Assembly (NCBI GenBank): GCA_035502775.1 | Contig: DATJUB010000067.1 | Span: forward strand, 5,597 to 69,596 | Length of the DNA: 64,000 bases | Direction of reading: 5' to 3' | DNA from: 67-14 sp035502775 | Lineage (GTDB): Bacteria > Actinomycetota > Thermoleophilia > Solirubrobacterales > 70-9 | Part shown: one piece after another, positions 1 through 8,785 of the stretch | Position numbering within the stretch: position 1 is the stretch's first letter | Layout: each line of letters opens with the position of its first letter | The notes under the pieces: model-generated | Told to the model about the DNA's origin: nothing | The model's database searches: none | Seen by the model: the letters and a program-made list of their open reading frames with translations, nothing else | Translations under genes and position numbers: made by a program

Positions 1-390
1 GAAAAGCTGGCACCAGGTCTCGCTGCCGTCACGGATCGCCGGCAGGAATCGGGCCTTCTGTTCCTCGGTGCCGAAGCGGATCAGGGCGAAGGCCGCCAGG
101 TGGGTCTGGTCGGTCAGTGGCGGCAGGCCGGCCCGCGCGACCTCTTCGCTGATGATCAGGTCATGGACCGGGTTCCACTTGCCGCTGCCGCCCCACTCGA
201 CCGGCCAATCGGCGCCGAGGTACCCGGCCTCGTAGAGCCGGGCCCGCCACCGCTTGCGGACCAGGTTCTCGGCCTCGTTCTCGGGGCTGCGAAAACCGGC
301 CCTGACCGGGATGTCCGGGGCCTCGGAATCGAGGAACTCGCGAACCTCGTTCCGGAACCTGTCGAGTTCCGCGTCGTCGGCGAGTTTCAT
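1..390 (-). CDS. Acyl-CoA dehydrogenase, N-terminal part (cut by window edge)
   Basis: Translating the minus strand from the ATG at 390 gives 130 residues open to the window edge. They read as the helical N-terminal domain of an acyl-CoA dehydrogenase: a start like MKLADDAELDRFRNEVREFL, then GYLGADWPVEWGG, ISEEVARAGLP and FGTEEQKARFLPAI, all familiar in the FadE family. The start codon overlaps the HyuB stop by four bases (ATGA), so it is translationally coupled to the hyuAB genes and is the last visible gene of the transporter-Hyu operon. The FAD and catalytic regions lie outside the window. The family call is firm; the substrate is unknown. Confidence 0.88.
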   Translation of the reverse strand, partial: MKLADDAELDRFRNEVREFLDSEAPDIPVRAGFRSPENEAENLVRKRWRARLYEAGYLGADWPVEWGGSGKWNPVHDLIISEEVARAGLPPLTDQTHLAAFALIRFGTEEQKARFLPAIRDGSETWCQLF

Positions 391-2624
391 TCGGACCGCT
401 CCTTGTGGATCGTGAGGGGCATGAAGTTCCAGCGGGGAGCCTCCCCGGCGACCGCTACCTCGGTGTCGATCTGGGTGCCGCAGCCGGGACAGCAGTACTT
501 GCGGAAGACGAGATCATTCGCTTCCCGGGTGGGGATCGGGGCGCCGATCGAGTCGGCGCTCACGGGCCGCTCCTCGGCGGCAGCCCACCACTTCCAGTTG
601 GTCGCGTTGCTCGCGAACTCGTGTCCGCAGCCGCGACACAGGTAGCTGCCCGCCTCGCTGATCTCCAGGCTCTCGGTCAACTCCTGCCTGGCGGGCTGAT
701 CGACCGCGGGACGGGCCACGGGCTCTCCCCCGGCGCCGTCCCCGACCGGCAGGATCTCCTCGCCGAGCGGCCACTCGCGCCGCTCCCGGAGCCTGGTCTC
801 ACGCAGCCCAGCGGTCTTTTCTTCGGCGACCGCGCCGCTTTCCAGCACGACCCCGAAGTTCGCCTCGGCGGCCTCGGCGGTGACGAATCCCCGCTCGACG
901 TCTTCGAGCACCGCCGCGGGATCCCGTCTCAGCGGATCGCCGAAACCGGGCCCGCCGGTCGCCCGGATGTAGTAGGCGTCATCGGGAGTCACCGAGAATC
1001 CCCGGCCCCTTGCCGGGGGCTGCTCGGCGGCCTCGGCATACTCGGCGACCGGAAGCGCCTCGCCCCGGTCCCAATGCTCGCGGACCGATCCCATCGCGTC
1101 ACGCGCGAAACGAATCGCCGCGCCTGATCCGGGCTGGCCACCGGAGACCGCCGAGGACGGCGCGCTCATCCGGTTGTGGAAGACGACGATGTCCCACTTC
1201 TCGGTGTCGTAGGGGGTGCAGAGCGACTCGAGCGCCAGCCCGCCGCGATTGCGCCCGGCACCGCCGGTGTCGGGGGCGAACCTGGTGTCGAGGAAGAGCA
1301 CCGGGCTCTGGCTCTCATAGTCCTCGACGTTGGGGATGAAGGCGTCGATCGTCTGGATTCCCATCATCGCGTTCTCGCCGTCCCGCTCCTGGACGGCGCT
1401 GGCGCCGCCGGATCCTCCGGTGAAGACGTTCCAGAACCAGGGCTGTCCGTACTGGTTGGGTCCCTGGAGCCAGGCGAAGGTCCAGCTGCCCCATGGTCCG
1501 CTGCGGCGCGGCGCCGCGTCGGGATTGCCGGCGAGCAGGTAGTTGGAGGCCTCGAGGATCGCGTCGGTGCCGAACCAGCTGGCGTAGACCGTGGCCCCCG
1601 AGATCGGGGCCGGCTTGGTCGCGTTGATCAAGGTGCCTTCGGGAGCGAGCACGGTGACCGGGTCGAGCAGCCCCTCGTTGAACGGAAGGTCGGGCGCGTA
1701 GACGGTGCCGAGCGCGGCCATCGCGTCACCGATCGCGCCGACCTCGGTTCCGTTGAGGACACCGGGTGCCTGTTCGTCGGTGCCGGTGTAGTCGATCGTG
1801 AGGTTCTCGCCCTCCTTGATCACCGCGGCCCGGATCGTGTAGATCAGGTCCTGCTCACCGTCGTGCTCCATGTGGGCCGCTCCCCGGTAGACACCGTCGG
1901 GCAGCTGGGTCAGGCGGTCTCGGAAGGCGCCGGCCGCGTTCGAGATCTGGGCCGCGTGGATCGAGCGGATGCGATCGGCACCGTGCTGCTCGATCATCGC
2001 GTTGCAGCGCTCCTTGCCCATCCAGACCGCGCCGGTGATCGCCTTCAGGTCGATCTCGGTGGCCTCGGGCAGACGCACGTTGGTCAGGAAGGCGTCGAGC
2101 ACGTCCTGGCGGAATTTGCCGGCGTCATAGAACTTGACCGGGGTGAAGCGGATGTTCTCGCCGTAAACGTCGGAATGCTCGACCGAGTAGCCGCCCGGCA
2201 CCGCGCCGCCGACGTCGGTGACGTGGGCGCTCACCCCGACCCACATCAGGATCTCGTCGCCGTCGAAGACCGGCGCGACGATGACCACGTCATGCGAATG
2301 CAGGCCGCCGCCCTCGTAGGGATCGTTGGCGAAGATCACGTCGCCGGGGGCGAGATCGTCGCCGAACCGCTCGATCGAGTGGCGGACCGTGTTCGAGATC
2401 GCGTAACCCATCTGCAGCGACCAGGAGATCGTCGTGAGGATGTTCCCTTCGGCATCGAGGCAGCCGCAGGCGAAATCGGAGGCGGAGACGAACAGGAAGG
2501 AGCCGGACAGGTTGACCAGCGCCCGGCCCATCTCACGGTTCATGGTGAGCTCGTAGTTGTAGACGATCTCCGAGAGCACGGGATCAAATTCCGCCTCGGT
2601 CTTCGGGGGTCCGTTCTGGATCAT
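387..2624 (-). CDS. HyuB-type hydantoinase/ketone carboxylase subunit fused to a C-terminal zinc-ribbon domain
   Basis: 745 residues. The first 530 or so match the hydantoinase B/oxoprolinase family (N-methylhydantoinase HyuB, large subunit of acetone and acetophenone carboxylases), which acts with HyuA in ATP-dependent ring opening or ketone carboxylation. Stand-alone HyuB proteins are usually about 520-600 residues. Here an extra tail holds two CxxC pairs (C663/C666 and C712/C715) and resembles the small zinc-binding gamma subunit of acetone carboxylase. That suggests a fusion of two subunits into one chain and favours a carboxylase over a simple hydantoinase, but this is inference. The ATG overlaps the HyuA stop (ATGA). 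Soluble, cytoplasmic; substrate not determined. Confidence 0.85.
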   Translation of the reverse strand: MIQNGPPKTEAEFDPVLSEIVYNYELTMNREMGRALVNLSGSFLFVSASDFACGCLDAEGNILTTISWSLQMGYAISNTVRHSIERFGDDLAPGDVIFANDPYEGGGLHSHDVVIVAPVFDGDEILMWVGVSAHVTDVGGAVPGGYSVEHSDVYGENIRFTPVKFYDAGKFRQDVLDAFLTNVRLPEATEIDLKAITGAVWMGKERCNAMIEQHGADRIRSIHAAQISNAAGAFRDRLTQLPDGVYRGAAHMEHDGEQDLIYTIRAAVIKEGENLTIDYTGTDEQAPGVLNGTEVGAIGDAMAALGTVYAPDLPFNEGLLDPVTVLAPEGTLINATKPAPISGATVYASWFGTDAILEASNYLLAGNPDAAPRRSGPWGSWTFAWLQGPNQYGQPWFWNVFTGGSGGASAVQERDGENAMMGIQTIDAFIPNVEDYESQSPVLFLDTRFAPDTGGAGRNRGGLALESLCTPYDTEKWDIVVFHNRMSAPSSAVSGGQPGSGAAIRFARDAMGSVREHWDRGEALPVAEYAEAAEQPPARGRGFSVTPDDAYYIRATGGPGFGDPLRRDPAAVLEDVERGFVTAEAAEANFGVVLESGAVAEEKTAGLRETRLRERREWPLGEEILPVGDGAGGEPVARPAVDQPARQELTESLEISEAGSYLCRGCGHEFASNATNWKWWAAAEERPVSADSIGAPIPTREANDLVFRKYCCPGCGTQIDTEVAVAGEAPRWNFMPLTIHKERSE

Positions 2625-4714
2625 TGATTCACCTCTATCTGGAGATTCGCGAAGCGGTCCACGGTCGCGGCGCAGCGGCTCGGAACGAGGATGGTCGAGT
2701 CGGTGAACTCGACGATCGCCGGACCTTCGATCCCGGAACCCGGTCCCATGTCCGCCGCGCGGTAGACCGCCACCTCGGACAGGGTCGCCGAGTCGCCGTC
2801 GGCCAGCGCCATGCGGGTTCCCCGGCGTTCGGGGGTGGAGGCCGGCGGCTCGGCCGTCTCGTCGTGGACCGAGGGCGGCCGTACGACATGCCCGATCCCC
2901 ATCACCCGGCAGGTCTTGATGTCGTAGCCGTTCTCGGGCGCCGCGGCTCCGGTTCCGTAGGTGGCGGCGTAGCGGGCGTCGAAGTCGGCCGCGGCCCGGC
3001 GGAAATCCTCCGCCCCGGGGCTGCGGCCACCGGGCAGGTCGACCTCGAAGTTGAGGCTCTGACCGGCGTAGGCCATCTCGACCGAGTGCCGGATCTCGGT
3101 CCGGTCCGGCTCGATCGAGTGGACGTCGAGCGAGGCCCGGGCCTGGGATTCAAGCTCGGCGAAGAGCAGGCCGAGCGAACCTTCGCTCTGTTCGTCGGGG
3201 GTGCCGCCTTCCAGCAGCCGTGCCTTGGTCGAGCGGGTGACGCTGTAGGCGAGATCGGTCGAGATCAGGCCCGAGGCCGAGAAGACCGAGGCGAACCCGG
3301 GAACGATCACCCGGTTCATGCCGAGTTCGCGGGCCACCGAAGCACAGTGGAGGCCGCCGGCCCCGCCGAACGAGACCAGCGCGAAGTTCCGTGGATCGAG
3401 CCCGGCGAACACGGTGCGCAGGCGCACCGCGTCGGCCATCAGGGCGTTGACGATGCGGAACACTCCGGCCGCGGCGGCGACCTCGCTCATCGAGAGGCGT
3501 TCGGCCAGCGGGGCGATCGCCCGTTCGGCCGCGTCACGGTCGAGGGTCATCTCACCCCCGAGGAAGTACTCCGGGTCGATCAGGCCGAGCAGCAGGTTGG
3601 CATCGGTGACGGTCGGTTCGGTGCCGCCCCGGCCGTAACAGGCCGGACCGGGCCGCGCCCCGGCGCTTTCCGGGCCGACCCGCATCGCACCATCGGGTCC
3701 GACGGTGGCCAGCGAGCCGCCACCGGCACCGACAGTGGTCACGTCGACCATGGTCGTCGCCAGCGCCTGGCGGTCGAGGAATTGGAGTGAGGTGGAACGC
3801 ACGTCGCCGTCCTCGATCAGGGCGACATCGGTGCTGGTCCCGCCCATGTCGAAGGTGATCAGATCCTTGATCTGCCGCTCTTCGCCGAGCGCACGGGAGG
3901 CGAGCACACCGGCCACCGGACCCGAGTAGATCGTCTGCCCGGCCGAGGTCACGGTGTTCTCGATGCTGCCGAGACCGCCGTCGGACTTCATCAGCAAGAG
4001 CTGTCCACCGAAGCCCCGGTCGCGCAGGCCGGTGAGCAGCTTTGACGTGTAGGCACGCAGCTCCGGTCCGGCGAAGGCCGTGATCACAGTCGTGCTCATG
4101 CGCTCGTACTCACCGATCAGCGGCGCCGCCTCGAAGGATGTGGCGACATACGCCTCGGGGCATTCCTCGAGAATCACCCGTTTCGCGATCTCCTCATGGG
4201 CCGGGTTGCGGAAAGACCACAGGAAGCAGACCGCGAAGGAGCGGATCCCCTGCTCGAGGGCGTGAAGCACCGAGCGGCGCAGCGCCTCCTCGTCGATCGG
4301 CACCACCACCCTCCCCTGGTAGTCGATCCGCTCGAGCACTTCCTCGACGTCGGAGCGCGGCACCAGGGGCACGGGATGAGTCACCTTCGACGGATCCCGC
4401 TGCTGGTTCCGGTACATGCGGGCCAGCTGGTAGAGATCACCGAAGCCCTGAGTCGTGATCAGCGCCACCCGTTCACCGGCCCGGGTGAGCACCACGTTCG
4501 TGGTGACCGTGGTCGCGTGCAGGAACTCGTCGATCCTGCCCAGGAGCGTCCGGCCGTCGGTGTCCAGCGACGAGGCGACCAGGTCGATCCCGTCGAACAC
4601 GCCCTGCTCGAAGCCGGGCGGCGTCGACGGTGTCTTCCACCGCCGCAGCCGCCCGTTCTCCTCCTGGAGGACGATGTCCGTGAACGTTCCGCCGATGTCG
4701 ACTCCGAGTCTCAT
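2621..4714 (-). CDS. HyuA-type ATP-dependent hydantoinase/ketone carboxylase subunit
   Basis: 697 residues, the normal length for the hydantoinase A/oxoprolinase family. It opens with MRLGVDIGGTFTDIVL, the ASKHA-fold phosphate-binding motif, and has the second glycine-rich motif DMGGTSTDVAL near residue 290. In this family HyuA activates the substrate with ATP and HyuB completes amide hydrolysis or carboxylation. The gene overlaps the permease stop and the HyuB start by four bases each, so transport and the first catabolic step look co-expressed. Candidate substrates are a cyclic amide (hydantoin or oxoproline-like) or a ketone; the sequence does not decide. Confidence 0.9.
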   Translation of the reverse strand: MRLGVDIGGTFTDIVLQEENGRLRRWKTPSTPPGFEQGVFDGIDLVASSLDTDGRTLLGRIDEFLHATTVTTNVVLTRAGERVALITTQGFGDLYQLARMYRNQQRDPSKVTHPVPLVPRSDVEEVLERIDYQGRVVVPIDEEALRRSVLHALEQGIRSFAVCFLWSFRNPAHEEIAKRVILEECPEAYVATSFEAAPLIGEYERMSTTVITAFAGPELRAYTSKLLTGLRDRGFGGQLLLMKSDGGLGSIENTVTSAGQTIYSGPVAGVLASRALGEERQIKDLITFDMGGTSTDVALIEDGDVRSTSLQFLDRQALATTMVDVTTVGAGGGSLATVGPDGAMRVGPESAGARPGPACYGRGGTEPTVTDANLLLGLIDPEYFLGGEMTLDRDAAERAIAPLAERLSMSEVAAAAGVFRIVNALMADAVRLRTVFAGLDPRNFALVSFGGAGGLHCASVARELGMNRVIVPGFASVFSASGLISTDLAYSVTRSTKARLLEGGTPDEQSEGSLGLLFAELESQARASLDVHSIEPDRTEIRHSVEMAYAGQSLNFEVDLPGGRSPGAEDFRRAAADFDARYAATYGTGAAAPENGYDIKTCRVMGIGHVVRPPSVHDETAEPPASTPERRGTRMALADGDSATLSEVAVYRAADMGPGSGIEGPAIVEFTDSTILVPSRCAATVDRFANLQIEVNQ

Positions 4715-5799
4715 GCGGCGGCCATGTCCTGCTGCTTCTCCTTCGCCCGCTTGGTCGACTGGGTCGTCCGCACCTTGGCCAGCACGACCGCCGCGATCAG
4801 GATCAGGCCCTGATAGGTCTCGACGATCCAGAACGGGATTCCGTAGAGCTGCAGCCCGTTGATGCCGACCGCGACGATGAAGAGCGCGACGATCAGCCCG
4901 GGCACGTTGAACCGTCCCGGTTTGATCATGGTCGATCCGAGGAAGGCCGACGCGAAAGCCGGCAGCAGATAGCTGGCGCCGGTGTTCGGCGGACCCGATC
5001 CGAGCCGCGCCCCGTAGACCACCGCGGCGGTCGTCGCGAGCGTCGCCGAGATCAGAAAGGTGATGAAGATGATCTTGTTGGTCGGCACTCCCGAGAGACG
5101 CGCCGCCTCACGGCCCGCCCCCGTCGCGTAGACCTTCCGGCCGAACGGGGTGTGGTCGAGCATGTACCAGACCGCCACCGCGATCACCAGCAGATAGATC
5201 GTCGTGACCGGCACATCGAAGAACTCCGCCCGGCCGATCTCGGTGAAGGCCGACGGAATGTCCCTCGCGATCGTCTCCCCGTTGGCGATCAGCTGGGATA
5301 TACCCACGAAGACCGAACTGGTACCGATGGTGGCGATGAATGGATCCACCTTGGCTTTCACCACGAGCACACCGTTGATCGCACCGGCCAGCACACCGGC
5401 GGCGAGCGTGATCAGGATCGCGGCGGGGATCGGCATGTCGCCACCTGTCGTCTGGAAAAGCCAGGTCACGAGCACGATCCCGAGGGTCATCACACCGCCG
5501 ATCGAGATGTCGAACACACCCGCGGCGAGGGGCAGCAGCAGTCCGAGCGCGACGATGCCGCCGATCGTCTGGTTGCCGACGATCCCGATCAGGTTGTCGT
5601 AGGTGAGGAACTTGCCGGGCAGAGTGACCGTGAAGATCAGCATCATCACCAGGAGCAGCACCACTCCGCCGTAGCGTTCGAAGAAGGAGGCCTGCCGGGT
5701 CTCCTCCTCGTCGCGGCGGAACCACCCCATCATGCCTCCCGAGCCTCCCTGCCCTCCGTTGTCGGGTGACCCTTCGGGCACCGGTTCGGGACTAGTCAT
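4711..5799 (-). CDS. ABC transporter permease, ribose/RbsC type
   Basis: 362 residues with about eight to ten hydrophobic segments and the BPD_transp_2 pattern of RbsC-like permeases, for example the stretch around GNQTIGGIVALGLLLPLAAG. The N-terminal 30 residues are hydrophilic and Gly/Pro-rich. I chose the ATG at 5799, which is preceded by an AGGAGAGG ribosome site; a GTG one codon upstream is also possible. It sits between the ATPase gene and hyuA, overlapping hyuA by four bases. With the ATPase and binding protein it would form a sugar-type importer. The neighbouring Hyu genes suggest a small polar organic substrate, but that is inference. Confidence 0.9.
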   Translation of the reverse strand: MTSPEPVPEGSPDNGGQGGSGGMMGWFRRDEEETRQASFFERYGGVVLLLVMMLIFTVTLPGKFLTYDNLIGIVGNQTIGGIVALGLLLPLAAGVFDISIGGVMTLGIVLVTWLFQTTGGDMPIPAAILITLAAGVLAGAINGVLVVKAKVDPFIATIGTSSVFVGISQLIANGETIARDIPSAFTEIGRAEFFDVPVTTIYLLVIAVAVWYMLDHTPFGRKVYATGAGREAARLSGVPTNKIIFITFLISATLATTAAVVYGARLGSGPPNTGASYLLPAFASAFLGSTMIKPGRFNVPGLIVALFIVAVGINGLQLYGIPFWIVETYQGLILIAAVVLAKVRTTQSTKRAKEKQQDMAAA

Positions 5800-5851
5800 C
5801 ACTTGCCTCTCCTCACTCTCACTTCGTTGTTTCCAAGACGGCCGGCCGCGC

Positions 5852-7378
5852 TCACGCGCGAACCGGATCTGAACTGCGGTAGCACTCCTCGGTGATCGCC
5901 TCGCGGGTGATCTGGGCCCCCGTGAGCTCGGCCGCGATCGATCCTCCGCGGATGATCAAGACACGGCTGCAGATCGCGGCCAGGTCGTCGAGGTCAGAGG
6001 AGCAGAGCACCGCGGCGACCCCCTGGCTCGCGGCATCGGCCACCAGATCGAGGATCTCGGCCTTGGCGCCGACGTCGACTCCCTGCGTGGGCTCGTCGAG
6101 CACCAGCAGGTCGGGATCGACCCGCAGCCACTTTGCGACCGCGACCTTCTGCTTGTTGCCGCCGCTGAGCTCGCCGAGCGGCTTCTCGGCCTCGGCCGGC
6201 TTGATGTCGAAGCGCTTGATCAGGCTGCGAACTTCACGCTTCTCGGCCGCGAGGTCGAGCTTGATCCCACGAGTGAGAGGTTTCAGGTCCGAGAGCGTGA
6301 GATTCTCGCGAATCGTCATGTCGGCGATGCCCTTCAGATCCCTCGCCGAAGGCAACACGGCCACGCCGCGATCCCTCAGCTCCTCCGGCTCGGGCCGATC
6401 GATCACCTCGCCCTGGACCCGCACGGTCCCGGCGTATGTATCGAGCGAGCCGAGCAGCACCGCCGGAACGTCATGGACTCCGGAACCCGCGAGACCGGCC
6501 ATGCCGACGATCTCACCGGAGCGGACCTCGAAGCTCGCGTTCACCAGTTCGCCCGCCGTGATCCCGTCAAAGGCGAGCACCTCACCGGCTTCGCGGACCC
6601 GGCTTGCTTCGCGAGCCGCCAGCGGCGCCGATTCCTCGGCGACCGATCCGACGATCAACTCGACCAGGCGGTCGTTGTCGAATTCGGAGCTCGGCCCGGT
6701 ACCAACGATCTTGCCCTCGCGCAGAACGGTGACCCGGTTGGAGATCGCGTGAATCTCCTCCAGCCGGTGGGAGACGTAGATGATGCCGACGCCCTGGGCG
6801 GTGGTGCGGCGGATCAGCTCGAAAAGGCGGTCGACCTCGGACGAGGGCAGCGTCGCGGTGGGCTCGTCCAGGACCAGCACCCGCACGGCGCTCTCGGACT
6901 GGAGGGCGCGGGCGACCGCGACCTGGGTCCGTTCGATCGGGGTGAGCGACTCGACCAGGATCTCCGGGTCGAGGTCGAGCCCGACGATCGAAAGGATCTC
7001 GCGGGCGCGGCGGCGTTCGCTCCGCCAGCGGATGCGCCAGCCGGGCGCTGTCTCGTAGCTGTCGCCGAGACGCAGGTTCTCGAGCACGCTCAGGTCGTCG
7101 AGCAGGCCGAGCTCCTGATGGATGAAACGCAGTCCGGCCCGATGGCATGCGTCGGAGTCGCCGTAGGCGATGGACTGCCCGTCGACCACGAACGGGCCGC
7201 TGCCGGCGTCGGGCTCGTGAAAACCGGAGAGGATCTTGATCAGGGTCGACTTCCCGGAGCCGTTGTGACCGACCAGCGCATGTACCTCGGAGGGCTCCAC
7301 GGTCAAGGTCACATCGTCGAGTGCCTTGGTGCTCATGAAGGTCTTCGAGACCCCCGAAATCGAAAGGATGCTGCTCAT
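5852..7378 (-). CDS. ABC transporter ATPase, RbsA type with two ATPase domains
   Basis: 508 residues containing two ATP-binding cassettes, as in RbsA/MglA. The first has a canonical Walker A (GHNGSGKST, residues 37-45) and Walker B (VLVLDEPTATLP), but its signature region reads ESLTPIERTQV rather than LSGG. The second has a clear LSGGNKQKVAVAKWL signature and LLVLDEPTQGVD Walker B, while its Walker A is degenerate (GLAGSGVHDV). This asymmetry is typical of the family. The ATG at 7378 is preceded by AGGAGAG. It lies between the binding-protein and permease genes in the same operon and energises import at the inner face of the membrane. Confidence 0.93.
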   Translation of the reverse strand: MSSILSISGVSKTFMSTKALDDVTLTVEPSEVHALVGHNGSGKSTLIKILSGFHEPDAGSGPFVVDGQSIAYGDSDACHRAGLRFIHQELGLLDDLSVLENLRLGDSYETAPGWRIRWRSERRRAREILSIVGLDLDPEILVESLTPIERTQVAVARALQSESAVRVLVLDEPTATLPSSEVDRLFELIRRTTAQGVGIIYVSHRLEEIHAISNRVTVLREGKIVGTGPSSEFDNDRLVELIVGSVAEESAPLAAREASRVREAGEVLAFDGITAGELVNASFEVRSGEIVGMAGLAGSGVHDVPAVLLGSLDTYAGTVRVQGEVIDRPEPEELRDRGVAVLPSARDLKGIADMTIRENLTLSDLKPLTRGIKLDLAAEKREVRSLIKRFDIKPAEAEKPLGELSGGNKQKVAVAKWLRVDPDLLVLDEPTQGVDVGAKAEILDLVADAASQGVAAVLCSSDLDDLAAICSRVLIIRGGSIAAELTGAQITREAITEECYRSSDPVRA

Positions 7379-7437
7379 CTCGGTACCACTCTCCTCACGC
7401 TTAGGACAACCCTGATTCTTCCCAAACGTCCTGCTCA

Positions 7438-7477
7438 GGCCAAGCCGATTCTGCCAGAAGAACAGATCGGCTCGGCC
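7438..7477 (-). terminator. Intercistronic stem-loop between binding protein and ATPase genes
   Basis: Arms at 7438-7449 and 7466-7477 pair over 12 bases with a single G-U pair and a 16-base loop. The stem lies 18 bases past the stop of the binding-protein gene and about 60 bases before the ATPase start. Such stem-loops often act as partial terminators or 3' stabilisers that keep the binding protein more abundant than the membrane components. No U-run follows, so a full terminator is unlikely. Confidence 0.55.
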
Positions 7478-7495
7478 CGGAGGAGGACGGTGCTG

Positions 7496-8617
7496 CTACT
7501 GGCCCCAGAGGGCCTTGAACTGGTCTTCGAATCCGGCCGGTCCGTCATAGGATCCGCCGATCTCGGCCGCGTTCGTGTCGGTGATGACGACGTTGGTCAC
7601 CGGGGTGTTCGGCTCGAGCTTCTCGCCGGCGATGACCCGCGCCGCGGCGTCGGCCGCGACCCAGCCCGGCTCGAGTCCACCGGTCGCCACGTCGGCCGCC
7701 TGAATGTCACCCTGCTGGATCAGCTCCAGGTTGGGTCCGTCACCGTCGAATCCGGCGACCTTGATGCTGTCCGCCTTGCCCGCCTGGCGCACGATGTCGG
7801 CCGCGGCCAGAGCGACCGCGTCGAAGGTGCCGACGATGTAGTCGATGTCGGGGTTCGACTGGAGTTCGGCCTGGATCTGCTGGGGCAGTGTCGACTGGAT
7901 GCTCGCGATCGCGAACTTCAGGGTGTCGACGTTGCAGGTGTCGCAGTTCTCCATCTGCTTGGTGAACTCGCTGAGCCGCTGGACGTTGCAGGCGAAGGTG
8001 TTGGTGCCGACGAACAGGACGTTGGCCTTGCCTTCGCTGTCGGCGATCACCCAGTCGGCCAGTTCCTTGGCGCCCTCGCCACAGGAGGTGCCACCGACCT
8101 CGGTCTCGATTCCCTCGACCTCACCCGGCGGATTTCCGGTGAACATGCCGATGTGCGGGATACCAGACTCGGCGACCTTGGCGTAGCTGTCACCGGCGTC
8201 CTCGGCCGAGATGCCGTTGGTGACGATCACGTCGGGCTTGGCGTTGATCGCGTTGGTGAAGCAGCTCGAGATCTGGTCCGGTGAGCTGCCGCCGTCGCAG
8301 AGTTCGAAGTCGTAGCCGAGTGCTTCCACACCCGCCTGAAGTGACTTCGCCTTGTCGGCGCATCCTTCGAGCGACTGGTCACAGGCGACGTGGAACACGG
8401 ATCCCTCAGGCTTCGGCGTGAACGCCTCGGTCTGCTCGATCTCCGTGGGGATCTGAGTGGACGTGTCGAGCGCCGTCTGCGCGGCCTCGACCACCGACGA
8501 GTCCGCGCTGGCGCCCGAATCGTCGGAGCTGTCGTCGCTGCCGCAGCCGGCCACGACGAAAGCACCGGCCAGGACGCATCCCAACAGCGCCAAGACGAAC
8601 TTGAACCTATCTCTCAT
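7496..8617 (-). CDS. Sugar-type ABC transporter substrate-binding lipoprotein
   Basis: 373 residues. A lipoprotein signal ends at VVAGC (Cys25), followed by a Ser/Asp-rich linker, so the mature protein should be membrane-anchored outside the cell. The remainder matches the periplasmic-binding type-1/RbsB fold, with FHVACDQSLEGCADKAKSL near residue 80, VIVTNGIS and a C-terminal domain containing DYIVGTFDAVALAAADI and VAGFDGDG. Four or more cysteines in the mature part (for example CDTCN) may form disulfides. It is the first gene of the ABC-Hyu operon, and the dyad at 8761-8776 lies about 145 bases upstream. The ligand is unknown. Confidence 0.9.
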   Translation of the reverse strand: MRDRFKFVLALLGCVLAGAFVVAGCGSDDSSDDSGASADSSVVEAAQTALDTSTQIPTEIEQTEAFTPKPEGSVFHVACDQSLEGCADKAKSLQAGVEALGYDFELCDGGSSPDQISSCFTNAINAKPDVIVTNGISAEDAGDSYAKVAESGIPHIGMFTGNPPGEVEGIETEVGGTSCGEGAKELADWVIADSEGKANVLFVGTNTFACNVQRLSEFTKQMENCDTCNVDTLKFAIASIQSTLPQQIQAELQSNPDIDYIVGTFDAVALAAADIVRQAGKADSIKVAGFDGDGPNLELIQQGDIQAADVATGGLEPGWVAADAAARVIAGEKLEPNTPVTNVVITDTNAAEIGGSYDGPAGFEDQFKALWGQ

Positions 8618-8760
8618 GCTAATTCTCCTCCATTGACGTCGCGCTTCTCACACGCGAACAATTCAGAGTCGCCGAACGGCGCTCCACCCTCAGGTGCGAT
8701 TGGAATCGATCGCTCCACTGAGGGGTGATTCTGGGCCTCGCCCACTACCGCGCAAAGAGA

Positions 8761-8776
8761 ATTCTGTATCGAGAAT
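8761..8776. promoter_or_regulatory. Dyad operator candidate ATTCT-GTATCG-AGAAT
   Basis: A perfect inverted repeat with 5-base arms and a 6-base spacer, lying upstream of the ABC-Hyu operon and downstream of the hydroxyacyl-CoA dehydrogenase stop. It shares TTCTGT-N4-AGAA with the sites at 17550-17563 and 17593-17606, and with one mismatch the site at 25842-25857. The form and spacing suit an IclR-family operator. Assignment to the IclR protein encoded at 16581-17477 is inference. Confidence 0.6.
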
Positions 8777-8785
8777 AGGGCTCGG

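Noticed and set aside
1176..2627. A 483-codon plus-strand frame opposite hyuB, and similar long frames at 2624-3790, 6473-8284 and 18832-20394
   Set aside because: Each mirrors a recognised gene on the other strand and shows no domain motif. GC-rich third positions create such open frames.
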